Counted from the stretch's first letter, positions 44,828 to 55,422 are shown. The stretch is 64,000 nucleotides of DNA from Pseudomonas hormoni (GCF_018502625.1 NZ_CP075566.1:5459001-5523000), one strand, 5' to 3'. Made by a program: numbers and translations. Notes: generated from the sequence alone by a model not told the origin.

Positions 44828-46231
44828 ATGACCATGCAGCATCCAGCGCGTATTGAACTCTGGGCCATCCTGCGGCTGGCGGGGCCGTTGATTGCCTCGC
44901 AGTTGGCGCACATGCTGATGGTCCTCACCGACACCTTGATGATGGCGCGCCTGAGCCCCGAAGCACTGGCGGGCGGCGGTCTGGGCGCCGCGACCTATTC
45001 GTTTGTGTCGATCTTCTGCATCGGCGTCATCGCGGCGGTCGGCACCCTGGTGGCGATCCGTCAGGGCGCGGGCGATATCGTTGGCGCGGCGCGGCTGACC
45101 CAGGCGGGTTTGTGGCTGGCGTGGTTGATGGCTTTGGTCGCCGGCTTGCTGCTGTGGAATCTCAAACCGGTCTTGCTGTTGTTTGGCCAGACCGAAACCA
45201 ACGTCCAGGCGGCCGGACAGTTCCTGCTGATCCTGCCGTTCGCCCTGCCCGGTTACCTGAGCTTCATGGCCCTGCGCGGTTTCACCAGCGCCATCGGCCG
45301 GGCGACGCCGGTGATGGTCATCAGCCTTGGCGGTACGGTGGCCAACTTCGTACTCAACTATGCGTTGATCACCGGGATGTTCGGCCTGCCGAAAATGGGT
45401 CTGGTGGGCATCGGTCTGGTCACGGCGATTGTGGCCAACCTGATGGCCGTGGCGTTGGCGCTGCACATTCGGCGGCATCCGGCGTACGACGCGTATCCGT
45501 TGCGCCAGGGTTTGTCGCGGCCTAACCGGCAGTATCTGAAAGAGTTGTGGCGCCTCGGCCTGCCGATTGGCGGCACCTATGCGGTGGAAGTCGGGCTGTT
45601 TGCCTTCGCCGCGTTGTGCATGGGCACCATGGGCAGTACGCAACTGGGTGCGCACCAGATTGCGCTGCAGATCGTCTCGGTGGCGTTCATGATTCCGGCG
45701 GGGCTTTCCTATGCGATCACCATGCGCATCGGCCAGCATTACGGCGCCGGGCAGTTGCTGGACGCGCGACTGGCCGGACGGGTCGGGATCGCGTTCGGCG
45801 CGGCAGCAATGCTCGGCTTCGCGATGGTCTTCTGGCTGCTACCTAATCAGTTGATCGGCCTGTTCCTGGACCACAACGACCCGGCCTTCCGCCCCGTCAT
45901 CGAACTGGCTGTGAGCCTGCTGGCGGTGGCGGCGTGGTTCGAGCTGTTCGACGGTACGCAAACCATCGCCATGGGCTGCATTCGCGGGCTGAAGGACGCC
46001 AAGACCACGTTCCTGGTCGGGCTGGGTTGCTATTGGCTGATTGGCGCGCCTGCCGCATGGTGGATGGCCTTCCATTTGAACTGGGGACCGACGGGCGTCT
46101 GGTGGGGGTTGGCGCTGGGACTGGCGTGCGCGGCGGTGAGCCTGACACTGGCGTTTGAGTGGAAGATGAAGCGGATGATTCGGCGGGAGCCGTCGTCAGG
46201 GGCAAGTTTCCAAATCGCTCAGCCAGACTGA
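44828..46231 (+). CDS. norM: MATE family multidrug efflux transporter, NorM type
   Basis: A ~467-residue inner-membrane Na+/H+-coupled drug exporter with twelve predicted helices. The N-terminus ELWAILRLAGPLIASQLAH, followed by VLTDTLMMARLSPEALAGG, is typical; the second half mirrors it (KELWRLGLPIGGTYAVEVGL). Start uncertain: GTG 44825, ATG 44828 or ATG 44834; ATG 44828 is used here. Divergent from the LysR regulator, and equivalent in place to PA5294. Followed by a type A REPIN. Confidence 0.92.
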   Translation: MTMQHPARIELWAILRLAGPLIASQLAHMLMVLTDTLMMARLSPEALAGGGLGAATYSFVSIFCIGVIAAVGTLVAIRQGAGDIVGAARLTQAGLWLAWLMALVAGLLLWNLKPVLLLFGQTETNVQAAGQFLLILPFALPGYLSFMALRGFTSAIGRATPVMVISLGGTVANFVLNYALITGMFGLPKMGLVGIGLVTAIVANLMAVALALHIRRHPAYDAYPLRQGLSRPNRQYLKELWRLGLPIGGTYAVEVGLFAFAALCMGTMGSTQLGAHQIALQIVSVAFMIPAGLSYAITMRIGQHYGAGQLLDARLAGRVGIAFGAAAMLGFAMVFWLLPNQLIGLFLDHNDPAFRPVIELAVSLLAVAAWFELFDGTQTIAMGCIRGLKDAKTTFLVGLGCYWLIGAPAAWWMAFHLNWGPTGVWWGLALGLACAAVSLTLAFEWKMKRMIRREPSSGASFQIAQPD

Positions 46232-46250
46232 GAACCCTTGTGGGTGCGTT

Positions 46251-46345
46251 TGTGGCGAGGGAGCTTGCTCCCGCTGGGTCGCGAAGCGGCCCCAAACGCT
46301 TTGCGACTGCTTCGCAGCCGAGCGGGAGCAAGCTCCCTCGCCACA
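46251..46345. repeat. REPIN element, type A
   Basis: Inverted type A REP arms around a ~45-base loop, in the convergent gap between norM and the GGDEF-EAL gene. Confidence 0.92.
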
Positions 46346-46357
46346 AAAGCGCCGTGT

Positions 46358-48031
46358 TTAAACCACGACTTCCAATGCCGGCTGCTGATTGCTGCCAAAG
46401 CTCAAATACTCAATCAGCTCCACCAACGGCAACGGCTTGCTGATCAGATACCCTTGCACCTGATCACAGCCAAACCCGCGCAACAGATCCAGCTGCTCCG
46501 GCGTTTCCACGCCCTCGGCGACCACTTCAAGGTTGAGGTTGTGCGCCAGATTGATCATCGCGTGGACCAGTTTGCGATTCTCTTCGCGCCCTTCCATCCC
46601 GCCGACAAAACTCTTGTCGACCTTCAGCAAGGCAATCGGCAGGCTGTTGAGGTGCACGAACGAAGAGAAACCGGTGCCAAAGTCGTCGAGCGAGAACCGC
46701 ACACCCAGGCGCCCGAGGGCATCCATGGTCTGCTTCACCAGATCGCTGCGGCGCATGACGGCGGTTTCGGTCAGCTCGAACTCCAACCATTGCGCCTCGA
46801 CGCCACGCTCGGCAATCAGCCGGCTCAGGGTCGAGAGCAACTGGCTGTCCTGAAACTGCCGGAATGACAGGTTGATCGCCATGTGCAGCGCCGGCAAACC
46901 GCGTTCACGCAGTGCCTGCATGTCGCGCAACGCGCGGGAAATCACCCAGTAACCGAGCGGCACGATCAAACCGCTTTGCTCGGCCAGTGGCACAAACTCG
47001 CTCGGCGGCAGCAAGCCACGTTCGGCGTGCCGCCAGCGCACCAGGGCTTCGAGGCCGACAATCTGGCCGTCTTCGAGATTCAGGCGTGGCTGGTAATGCA
47101 ATTCCAGCTCATCGCGACGCAACGCCCGGCGCAGTTCGCTTTCGAGGTCTGCCATGCTGCGGGCATTGCGGTTGATGCGTTCGTTGAAGATGTGAAAGGT
47201 GCAGCCTTGAGTGCTCTTGGCCTGCTGCATGGCGATGTGCGCGTGCCACATCAACGGATCGGCGCCGGCCTGGGCGCGGGCATGGGCGATGCCCAGACTG
47301 GAACCGATCAACAGGCTTTCGCCGTCGACCCAATAGGGTTCGGCCAGTGCCTCGGTGATTCTTTCGGCCATCCACTCGGCGCGTTGTGGTGCGCGGCGGG
47401 TGTCGATCAGCAGCGCGAACTCATCGCTGCCCAGCCGCGCCAGTTGATCGCCCGCCTCGAGCTGGCTTTTCAGGCGTGCGACCACTTGCAGAATCAACCG
47501 ATCGCCAGCCTGATGGCCGAGGGCGTCGTTGGCGTGACGGAAGTTGTCGAGGTCGAGGTGACCGAGGGCCAGGCCCCGGCCATCGTTTTCCGCCAGCCGC
47601 GCGGCCAGCAAAGTCTGGAAGCCCTGACGGTTGGCGATGCCGGTCAGCGGATCTTGCTCGGCCAGGCGCTGCAGGGTGTTCTCCAGCACGCCGCGCTCAC
47701 GCACATGACGCAGGCAACGGCGCAACATGCCGGGATCGAGATGATCGCGCACCAACCAGTCGCTCACGCCATCGGGCGGCAACAGCGGCTCGTGTTCGAG
47801 CAGCAACACCGTCGGCAAACTGCAACGGCCCGGCGCCGGCTGAAGGGCCGGGATCGTCAACAACACCGCGCTGCGGTTGTCATCGAACAGAGTGCTGACC
47901 GACTCCCAGCTTGGAGCGCTGATGAGCACGGCCGAGCTCCCCATCGGAGCCAGACACTCGCGCAACAACGCTGCCCACGCTGGCTCTTCGGCCAGTAGCA
48001 GCAAACGCAAGGGTTCGACAGGCGTAGACAA
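46358..48031 (-). CDS. GGDEF-EAL protein with receiver-like N-terminus (ProE-like)
   Basis: A 557-residue protein with an N-terminal receiver-like domain (about 9-110) that lacks the usual Asp pattern, a GGDEF domain (about 120-285) and an EAL domain (about 300-545). The GGDEF site is degenerate: GSDEF at 201-205. The EAL site looks intact: E328-A-L in GLEALVRW, DDFGTG at 449-454, LKVDKSF and NLEVVAEGVETPEQLD. It is therefore likely a c-di-GMP phosphodiesterase. Position next to rep and the MATE gene matches PA5295 (ProE), reported to be a phosphodiesterase affecting exopolysaccharide. Monocistronic. Confidence 0.9.
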   Translation of the reverse strand: MSTPVEPLRLLLLAEEPAWAALLRECLAPMGSSAVLISAPSWESVSTLFDDNRSAVLLTIPALQPAPGRCSLPTVLLLEHEPLLPPDGVSDWLVRDHLDPGMLRRCLRHVRERGVLENTLQRLAEQDPLTGIANRQGFQTLLAARLAENDGRGLALGHLDLDNFRHANDALGHQAGDRLILQVVARLKSQLEAGDQLARLGSDEFALLIDTRRAPQRAEWMAERITEALAEPYWVDGESLLIGSSLGIAHARAQAGADPLMWHAHIAMQQAKSTQGCTFHIFNERINRNARSMADLESELRRALRRDELELHYQPRLNLEDGQIVGLEALVRWRHAERGLLPPSEFVPLAEQSGLIVPLGYWVISRALRDMQALRERGLPALHMAINLSFRQFQDSQLLSTLSRLIAERGVEAQWLEFELTETAVMRRSDLVKQTMDALGRLGVRFSLDDFGTGFSSFVHLNSLPIALLKVDKSFVGGMEGREENRKLVHAMINLAHNLNLEVVAEGVETPEQLDLLRGFGCDQVQGYLISKPLPLVELIEYLSFGSNQQPALEVVV

Positions 48032-48296
48032 GCTAGCTCCCTAGACTCTGCAATGATGTAGGCGGCGGGCATTATGCCGTGCCGATAACCAATGACCAAA
48101 TGACATCAGTTATCAAACGAGGCTTTTGTATCCGGAATTACGAACATTAGACGCAAACTCACCGCGCATCCTGCGTGAAAGTAACAAAACCGGCAAATAT
48201 AGATAGCGTGTTGCGTCACAAGTCGGAGAGAGCAGCACAATTCGCTGAGCCTGTTAAAATGCCGGCCCATTTCGTGACTGAATCCTGAATCTACGT

Positions 48297-50306
48297 ATGT
48301 CCCGACTCAATCCCCGGCAGCAAGAAGCCGTGAGCTACGTCGGCGGCCCTCTTTTGGTGCTCGCCGGCGCAGGCTCCGGCAAGACCAGCGTGATCACGCG
48401 CAAGATTGCGCACTTGATCCAGAACTGTGGCATCCGCGCCCAGTACATCGTCGCCATGACCTTTACCAACAAGGCGGCGCGCGAGATGAAGGAACGGGTC
48501 GGCACCCTGCTCAAGGGCGGCGAAGGCCGTGGCCTGACCGTGTGCACCTTCCACAACCTGGGCCTGAATATCATCCGCAAGGAGCACGTGCGGCTGGGCT
48601 ACAAACCGGGCTTCTCGATTTTCGACGAGACCGACGTCAAAGCCCTGATGACCGACATCATGCAGAAGGAATACGCGGGCGACGACGGCGTCGACGAGAT
48701 CAAGAACATGATCGGCTCGTGGAAAAACGACCTGATCCTGCCGGCCGAAGCCCTGGAAAACGCACGCAATCCCAAGGAACAGACCGCCGCCATCGTCTAC
48801 ACCCACTACCAGCGCACGCTCAAGGCGTTCAACGCGGTGGACTTCGACGACCTGATCCTGCTGCCGGTGAAACTGTTCCAGGAACACGCCGACATCCTCG
48901 AAAAGTGGCAGAACAAAGTCCGCTACCTGCTGGTGGACGAATACCAGGACACCAACGCCAGCCAGTATTTGCTGGTGAAGTTGCTGATCGGCACGCGCAA
49001 CCAGTTCACCGTGGTGGGCGACGACGACCAATCGATTTACGCCTGGCGCGGCGCCCGCCCGGAAAACCTGATGCTGCTCAAGGACGATTACCCGTCCCTG
49101 AAAGTCGTCATGCTGGAGCAGAACTACCGCTCCACCAGCCGCATCCTGCGTTGCGCCAACGTGCTGATCTCAAACAACCCGCACGAATTCGAAAAGCAGC
49201 TGTGGAGTGAGATGGGCCACGGCGACGAGATCCGCGTGATCCGCTGCCGCAACGAAGACGCTGAAGCCGAACGCGTGGCCGTGGAACTGCTGACGCTGCA
49301 CTTGCGCACGGACCGGCCGTACAGCGATTTCGCGATCCTGTATCGCGGTAACTACCAGGCCAAGCTGATCGAGCTGAAGCTGCAACACCACCAGATTCCG
49401 TATCGCCTGTCCGGCGGCAACAGCTTCTTCGGACGTCAGGAAGTCAAAGACCTGATGGCCTACTTCCGCCTGATCGTGAACCCGGATGACGACAACGCCT
49501 TCCTGCGAGTGATCAACGTCCCACGCCGGGAGATCGGTTCGACCACGCTGGAAAAGCTCGGCAACTACGCCACCGAACGCAAAATCTCGATGTACGCCGC
49601 TACCGACGAGATCGGCCTGGGCGAACATCTGGACACGCGTTTCACCGATCGCCTGTCGCGCTTCAAGCGTTTCATGGACAAGGTCCGCGAGCAGTGCGCC
49701 GGCGAAGACCCGATCTCGGCGCTGCGCAGCATGGTCATGGACATCGACTACGAGAACTGGCTGCGTACCAACAGCTCCAGCGACAAGGCCGCCGACTACC
49801 GCATGGGTAACGTCTGGTTCCTGATCGAAGCATTGAAGAACACCCTGGAGAAAGACGAAGAAGGAGAGATGACCGTCGAGGATGCCATCGGCAAACTCGT
49901 CCTGCGCGACATGCTGGAACGTCAGCAGGAAGAGGAAGATGGCGCCGAAGGCGTGCAGATGATGACCTTGCACGCCTCCAAGGGTCTGGAATTTCCTTAC
50001 GTGTTCATCATGGGCATGGAAGAGGAAATCCTCCCGCACCGCTCCAGCATCGAAGCCGACACCATCGAAGAAGAACGCCGCCTGGCCTACGTCGGGATTA
50101 CCCGCGCGCGTCAGACACTGGCCTTCACCTTCGCGGCCAAGCGTAAGCAATATGGCGAGATCATCGACTGCGCGCCGAGCCGCTTCCTCGATGAGCTGCC
50201 GCCGGACGACCTGGCGTGGGAAGGCACCGACGACACACCCGTTGAAGTCAAAGCCGTTCGCGGCAATACCGCATTGGCGGATATACGGGCGATGTTAAAG
50301 CGCTAG
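48297..50306 (+). CDS. rep: ATP-dependent DNA helicase Rep
   Basis: A 669-residue SF1A helicase. Motifs: Q motif LNPRQQEAV, Walker A AGAGSGKT (23-30), motif II DEYQDTN, motif III VGDDDQSIYAWRGA, motif IV EQNYRS, then VQMMTLHASKGLEFP and YVGITRA. It unwinds DNA ahead of the replisome and displaces bound proteins. Length matches E. coli Rep (673). Start ATG 48297. In P. aeruginosa poxB lies between rep and xpt; here the two are adjacent. Confidence 0.97.
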   Translation: MSRLNPRQQEAVSYVGGPLLVLAGAGSGKTSVITRKIAHLIQNCGIRAQYIVAMTFTNKAAREMKERVGTLLKGGEGRGLTVCTFHNLGLNIIRKEHVRLGYKPGFSIFDETDVKALMTDIMQKEYAGDDGVDEIKNMIGSWKNDLILPAEALENARNPKEQTAAIVYTHYQRTLKAFNAVDFDDLILLPVKLFQEHADILEKWQNKVRYLLVDEYQDTNASQYLLVKLLIGTRNQFTVVGDDDQSIYAWRGARPENLMLLKDDYPSLKVVMLEQNYRSTSRILRCANVLISNNPHEFEKQLWSEMGHGDEIRVIRCRNEDAEAERVAVELLTLHLRTDRPYSDFAILYRGNYQAKLIELKLQHHQIPYRLSGGNSFFGRQEVKDLMAYFRLIVNPDDDNAFLRVINVPRREIGSTTLEKLGNYATERKISMYAATDEIGLGEHLDTRFTDRLSRFKRFMDKVREQCAGEDPISALRSMVMDIDYENWLRTNSSSDKAADYRMGNVWFLIEALKNTLEKDEEGEMTVEDAIGKLVLRDMLERQQEEEDGAEGVQMMTLHASKGLEFPYVFIMGMEEEILPHRSSIEADTIEEERRLAYVGITRARQTLAFTFAAKRKQYGEIIDCAPSRFLDELPPDDLAWEGTDDTPVEVKAVRGNTALADIRAMLKR

Positions 50307-50345
50307 AATTGAGCACTTTTTAACCGAACACTTTTGACAAGCTAG

Positions 50346-50948
<603 letters not shown>

Positions 50949-50970
50949 ACCAGCAGCACCGCATTTCCCC

Positions 50971-50998
50971 TGTGGGAGCCAGCAGGCTGGCTCCCACA
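50971..50998. repeat. Single REP hairpin after xpt
   Basis: A 28-base perfect palindrome TGTGGGAGCCAG / CTGGCTCCCACA with a four-base loop (type C family). Half of a usual inverted pair. Could aid termination of both xpt and the convergent CoA-transferase gene. Confidence 0.85.
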
Positions 50999-51016
50999 GT
51001 TGTTTTGTGTTGACTG

Positions 51017-52939
51017 TTATGGCGCGGTGGCTTTCAGGCCGGCGAGCAGCAATCGCTGAAACAAATCCTCCTTCAACCCTTCCGGGTTGGTCAGCTGCAT
51101 CCGCTCCAGATGCTCGGGAAACGCCGAAGCCTCCGGCGCATCCAGCGCCGCCTTGCCCAACTCCAGAATCTCCGTGAGCTTGAACTTGCTCTTCAGCCAG
51201 TTCAGCGCCCGCAACAGATCCCGCTCCTCGGCAGTGAAATCACACCCCAGCGGATACTCCGGAAACAACTGCGAATGCCGCGCCTGAATCGCCTGCAATC
51301 GCTGCGGGCTGTTGTCCGCAAAACGCGGATCAAGACGGAAATTCTTCGGCAATTTGCCCACGCTCTGCGCTTGCTCGATCAACCCCGACTGGAACCGTGA
51401 ATCGCTGATATTCAACAACGCCTCGATCACCACCGCATCGGTCTTGCCGCGCAAATCGGCGATGCCGTATTCAGTGACGACGATATCGCGCAAATGCCGC
51501 GGGATCGTGCAATGGCCGTACTCCCAGACAATGTTGGAACTGACCTCCCCGCCCGCCTCGCGCCAGCTGCGCAGCAGCAAAATCGATCGTGCGCCTTCCA
51601 GCGCATGGCCCTGGGCGACGAAGTTGTACTGCCCGCCGACACCGCTGAGCACCCGCCCGTCTTCGAGCTGATCGGCGACGCCAGCACCGAGCAACGTCAT
51701 GGTGAACACGGTGTTGATAAAGCGCGCATCGAGGCGCTGCAAGCGTTTGAGTTCTTCCTGGCCGTAGAGCTCGTTGATGTAGCTGATGCGGGTCATGTTG
51801 AATTCAAGCCGCTTGCCCTGGGGCAGCTCTCGAAGACGTTCGTAAAAACTGCGCGGCCCGAGGAAAAACCCGCCATGCACTGAAATGCCGTCAGTCTGCG
51901 CAGCCTCATCCAGCGTGCCAGCATTCGCCTGCTGCTGAGTGGGCACATCCGGGTAGACCTTGCGCCGCACGATCCCGGCGTCGGCCAGCACCAGCAAGCC
52001 GTTGACGAACATTTCGCTGCAACCGTACAAGCCTTTGGCGAAGGGGTCGATTCCGCCTTCACGGTCGATCAACTGCGCCCACTGGCTGAGATTCACGTCC
52101 GCCAGCAGCGCTTTGTAACCCTCGTTGTCAGCCTGCCGCGCCAGCAACGCCGATGTCAGCGCGTCACCCATGGCACCGATGCCGATCTGCAAGGTGCCGC
52201 CATCGCGCACCAGTGTGCTGGCGTGCAGGCCAATGAAGTGGTCCTGGAAACCCACGGGCATGTTCGGGGTGGAGAACAATGTGGTGTTGTCTTTTTCGTC
52301 GATCAGCAGGTCGAAGGCGTCGATGCCGACTTCGGCGTCGCCGGGCATGTACGGTAAGTCGTTGTGCACCTGGCCCACGAGCAGGATCGTCTCCCCCGCT
52401 GCCCGGCGTTTCTCGATCATCGGGAACAGGTCGAGGGTGATGTCCGGGTTACAGCTCAGGCTGAGGCGATCGGGATGCTCGCTGTGGCTGGCCACCAGTT
52501 GCGCAACCAGGTTCAAACCGCCGGCATTGATGTCCCGCGCGGCGTGGCTGTAGTTGCTGCTGACGTAATCCTGCTGGGCGGATGCGCTATGCAGCAGGCT
52601 ACCAGGCTGCATGAAAAATTGATGAACGTGGATGTTGGGCGGCAGGCTGTCCTTGTGCAGGCCCGCGAGGAAATCCAGTTCCGGATAGTCGCCGAACACC
52701 CGTTCGATGAAGGGCTCAAGGAAGCGCTTTTGCAAACCGTCGCCCAAGGAAGGACGGCCCAGGCAAAGCGCGGTGTAGATCGTCAGCTGCCGCTCGGGCA
52801 GTTGCGCAATGCGTTGATACAGCGCGTTGACGAAGTGGTTGGGTTTGCCCAGGCCAAGGGGCAGGCCCATGTGGATGTGCGCCGGCAACCGTGCCAACAC
52901 ATCATCGACCGCCTGTTCGATAGAACACAGCTGCACCAT
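51017..52939 (-). CDS. Acetyl-CoA hydrolase/transferase family protein
   Basis: A 640-residue protein of the CoA-transferase superfamily, with acetyl-CoA hydrolase/succinyl-CoA:acetate CoA-transferase-type domains. Conserved pieces are HIHMGLPLGLGKPNHFVNAL near the start, QIGIGAMGDALTSALL, SGVGGQYNFVAQGHALEGA and VVTEYGIADLRGKTD. The start MVQLCSIEQAVDD (52937-52939) has GGGAGGA upstream. It is ~100 residues longer than the best-known members (SCACT, ~500). Substrates are unknown. Confidence 0.88.
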   Translation of the reverse strand: MVQLCSIEQAVDDVLARLPAHIHMGLPLGLGKPNHFVNALYQRIAQLPERQLTIYTALCLGRPSLGDGLQKRFLEPFIERVFGDYPELDFLAGLHKDSLPPNIHVHQFFMQPGSLLHSASAQQDYVSSNYSHAARDINAGGLNLVAQLVASHSEHPDRLSLSCNPDITLDLFPMIEKRRAAGETILLVGQVHNDLPYMPGDAEVGIDAFDLLIDEKDNTTLFSTPNMPVGFQDHFIGLHASTLVRDGGTLQIGIGAMGDALTSALLARQADNEGYKALLADVNLSQWAQLIDREGGIDPFAKGLYGCSEMFVNGLLVLADAGIVRRKVYPDVPTQQQANAGTLDEAAQTDGISVHGGFFLGPRSFYERLRELPQGKRLEFNMTRISYINELYGQEELKRLQRLDARFINTVFTMTLLGAGVADQLEDGRVLSGVGGQYNFVAQGHALEGARSILLLRSWREAGGEVSSNIVWEYGHCTIPRHLRDIVVTEYGIADLRGKTDAVVIEALLNISDSRFQSGLIEQAQSVGKLPKNFRLDPRFADNSPQRLQAIQARHSQLFPEYPLGCDFTAEERDLLRALNWLKSKFKLTEILELGKAALDAPEASAFPEHLERMQLTNPEGLKEDLFQRLLLAGLKATAP

Positions 52940-53032
52940 CTGATCCTCCCTTACATTCCGTGAGTTGGGGTTGGACCGAGCTTGCCGCGTCTTTGCTGCA
53001 TTGAACAGTCTCGGGCGGCAAATTGCAGGCAC

Positions 53033-53060
53033 AAAAAAGCCGCTCGAAAGCGGCTTTTTC
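53033..53060. terminator. Terminator downstream of the cytochrome c5 gene
   Basis: Stem AAGCCGCT / AGCGGCTT with a four-base loop, then a T-run on the reverse strand (and on the + strand TTTTTC). It terminates the leftward cytochrome c5 gene. Confidence 0.9.
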
Positions 53061-53078
53061 GCGAAAGATGCAGACGTG

Positions 53079-53501
53079 TTACAGGCCGGACATCTCTTTG
53101 ATGGCGCCTTTCAGCTCGTCATCGGAGCAGTCAGCGCAAGTGCCTTTAGGCGGCATCGAGTTGATACCGGTAATGGCTTTGGCCAGGATGCCGTCGAGGC
53201 CGCCCTGGTGATCGGCGCGCTCTTTCCAGGCAGCCTTGTCGCCGATTTTCGGCGCACCCAGCAGACCAGTGCCGTGGCAAGCATTGCAATGTTTTGCAAT
53301 CACGTCTTTAGGTGCCTTGGCACCACCACCGCCAGTAGCGGCAGCGACTTCCATCCCCTTGCACTCTTGACCTGTCACACAGACCTGGCCGACTGGCTCA
53401 AGGCGTTTGGCAATATCGTCATTCGTCGCAGCTTGAGCGCTGACAGCCCATAGGGCCAATACGGTTGCTGGTGCAGCCAGCATTTTCATAATTAGGTTCA
53501 C
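53079..53501 (-). CDS. cycB: Cytochrome c5 family protein
   Basis: A 140-residue periplasmic monohaem cytochrome c. Signal peptide (1-~24, ending AQA) followed by a segment with CVTGQEC, then haem site CNACH in KHCNACHGTGLLGAP. The axial Met is in NSMPPKGTCADC, with the family's extra disulfide pair CADC. GTG start at 53499-53501, preceded by GAGGG; an ATG four codons later is the alternative. Position matches cycB (PA5300). Electron carrier; partner unknown. Confidence 0.92.
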   Translation of the reverse strand: MNLIMKMLAAPATVLALWAVSAQAATNDDIAKRLEPVGQVCVTGQECKGMEVAAATGGGGAKAPKDVIAKHCNACHGTGLLGAPKIGDKAAWKERADHQGGLDGILAKAITGINSMPPKGTCADCSDDELKGAIKEMSGL

Positions 53502-53671
53502 GCGTTCACCCTCAATGGTGGCTAGTCACGCCTACGGCCACGGTTCGCAGGCGGGCGCAAGTATAGCGGTAAGCCCGTCGCACTGAAACAACCCCAAAGT
53601 CGAAGGGGTCTTGTTGCGCGGCGGAAAAACCCTTCGGGTGTCGCTGCCGTGCTGGCAGGACGCCTCTTCTC

Positions 53672-54220
53672 TTAGAAATTCGCTGGCGTGGCTGCGCTGA
53701 TTAGTCGCGCCGGCGCATCGAACGGATTACGGAAACGGTGTGGCTTGGTACTTTCAAAGTAGTAGCTATCGCCAGCTTCAAGCACAAAAGTTTCCAGCCC
53801 GACCACCAGTTCCAACCGACCTTCCACCAGAATCCCGGTTTCCTCGCCCTCATGGGTGAGCATCTCGTCACCGGTGTCGGCGCCAGGCGGGTAGATTTCA
53901 TTGAGGAAGGCGATGGCGCGGCTCGGGTGCGCCCGGCCGACCAGCTTCATGGTCACGGCTCCATCGGAAATATCGATCAGCTCGTTGGCCTTGTAGACGA
54001 TCTGAGTCGGTTTTTCCTGCAGGATCTCTTCGGAAAAGAACTCGACCATGGACATGGGAATCCCGCCCAGAACCTTGCGCAGCGAACTGATCGAGGGACT
54101 GACGCTGTTCTTCTCGATCATCGAAATGGTGCTGTTGGTGACGCCCGCGCGCTTGGCGAGTTCACGCTGCGAAAGACCTTTGAGCTTACGGATGGATTGC
54201 AGTCGTTCACCGACGTCCAA
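53672..54220 (-). CDS. pauR: PauR-type HTH-cupin regulator of polyamine catabolism
   Basis: A 182-residue regulator. An XRE-type helix-turn-helix (about 5-60: RLQSIRKLKGLSQRELAKRA, GVTNSTISMIEKN) is followed by a cupin domain (about 108-180: PGADTGDEMLTHEGEETGIL, ESTKPHRFRNP). In P. aeruginosa the gene at this place (PA5301, PauR) represses polyamine catabolism genes. A long imperfect dyad lies just upstream and is a likely self-operator. Monocistronic. Confidence 0.9.
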   Translation of the reverse strand: MDVGERLQSIRKLKGLSQRELAKRAGVTNSTISMIEKNSVSPSISSLRKVLGGIPMSMVEFFSEEILQEKPTQIVYKANELIDISDGAVTMKLVGRAHPSRAIAFLNEIYPPGADTGDEMLTHEGEETGILVEGRLELVVGLETFVLEAGDSYYFESTKPHRFRNPFDAPARLISAATPANF

Positions 54221-54244
54221 TGCTGGAGCCTCCAGGGATTCAGG

Positions 54245-54293
54245 TTGTAGAAATATTGAGCGTTATCATGGCGACAGCGTTCAGTATTTACAA
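54245..54293. promoter_or_regulatory. Imperfect dyad upstream of pauR, candidate operator
   Basis: Left half TTGTAGAAATATTGAGCGTT and the complement of the right half (TTGTAAATACTGAACGCT) match at nearly all positions, with a two-base bulge. It lies 25 bases before the pauR start and resembles AT-rich PuuR-type sites (AAATATAATGAAC). Confidence 0.55.
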
Positions 54294-54348
54294 CACTTTG
54301 GCCTGAATCCTGTTCGGCGAGGCGACTTCCGGTGCGGGGTGTCTGGGC

Positions 54349-55422
54349 TTAAGCCCCGGAATAGAGCAGCGGCACCCGGCGCAGGTTGCAGAAGATCTGG
54401 TAAGGAATCGTGTCAGCCGCTTCCGCAACCGTGCTGGCGAGCACATTTTTGCCCCACAACTCGACGGTCGAGCCGAGGCCGGCTTGCGGCACATCGGTCA
54501 GATCAACACAAAGCATGTCCATCGACACCCGACCGATCAATTGGCTGCGCTGACCGGCGACCAGCACAGGCGTACCCGTCGGCGCGTGACGCGGATAGCC
54601 ATCGGCATAACCCATCGCTACCACGCCAACGCGCATTGGCTTCTGGGTGATGAATTTGGCGCCGTAACCGATCGGCTCGCCGGCCGGCAGCTCACGCACG
54701 CAAATCACTTTCGATTCCAGTGTCATCACCGGTTGCAGGCGGGATGCCACGGCGTTGGCTTCTTCGAACGGCGTGGCGCCGTATAGCATGATGCCCGGGC
54801 GAACCCAGTCGCTTGGAATCTGCGGCCAACCGAGCACCGCCGGCGAGTTGCGCAGGCTGACCTCGGCGGACATGCCCTGGCGCGCCGCTTCAAATACCGC
54901 GACCTGCTCGGCGCTGGCCTGGCTGTGCAGCTCATCGGCGCGGGCGAAGTGGCTCATCAGCACGATCTTCGCGACCTTGCCGCTGGCCAGCAGCCGTTGA
55001 TAGGCCGCCTGGTAATCCTTTGGATGCAGACCGACCCGGTGCATGCCCGAATCGAGCTTCAACCAGACCGTGATCGGCTTGCTCAGCGCGGCTTTCTCGA
55101 TGGCTTCGAGCTGCCACAGCGAATGCACCACGCACCAGAAATCATGCTCGACGATCAGCGCCAGCTCATCGGCTTCGAAAAAGCCTTCCAGCAACAACAC
55201 CGGCGCCCGAATGCCCGCGGCGCGCAGCTCCAGCGCTTCTTCGATGCAAGCCACGGCAAACCCGTCCGCCTCGGCTTCCAACGCCTGGGCGCAACGCACC
55301 GCGCCATGGCCGTAGGCATCGGCCTTGATCACCGCGAGGGCCTTGGCCCCGGTGAGTTCACGGGCGATCCGGTAGTTGTGACGCAGGGCTTGAAGGTCGA
55401 TCAGGGCACGGGCTGGACGCAT
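54349..55422 (-). CDS. dadX: Catabolic alanine racemase
   Basis: A 357-residue PLP enzyme interconverting L- and D-alanine. The PLP lysine is K33 in [10 protein letters not shown]; the second catalytic base is Tyr in [16 protein letters not shown] (about 253). Shares the locus with dadA and lrp, which marks it as the inducible catabolic racemase (DadX) and not the biosynthetic Alr. Start ATG 55420-55422. The 96-base gap before it contains no strong terminator. Confidence 0.95.
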   Translation of the reverse strand: MRPARALIDLQALRHNYRIARELTGAKALAVIKADAYGHGAVRCAQALEAEADGFAVACIEEALELRAAGIRAPVLLLEGFFEADELALIVEHDFWCVVHSLWQLEAIEKAALSKPITVWLKLDSGMHRVGLHPKDYQAAYQRLLASGKVAKIVLMSHFARADELHSQASAEQVAVFEAARQGMSAEVSLRNSPAVLGWPQIPSDWVRPGIMLYGATPFEEANAVASRLQPVMTLESKVICVRELPAGEPIGYGAKFITQKPMRVGVVAMGYADGYPRHAPTGTPVLVAGQRSQLIGRVSMDMLCVDLTDVPQAGLGSTVELWGKNVLASTVAEAADTIPYQIFCNLRRVPLLYSGA

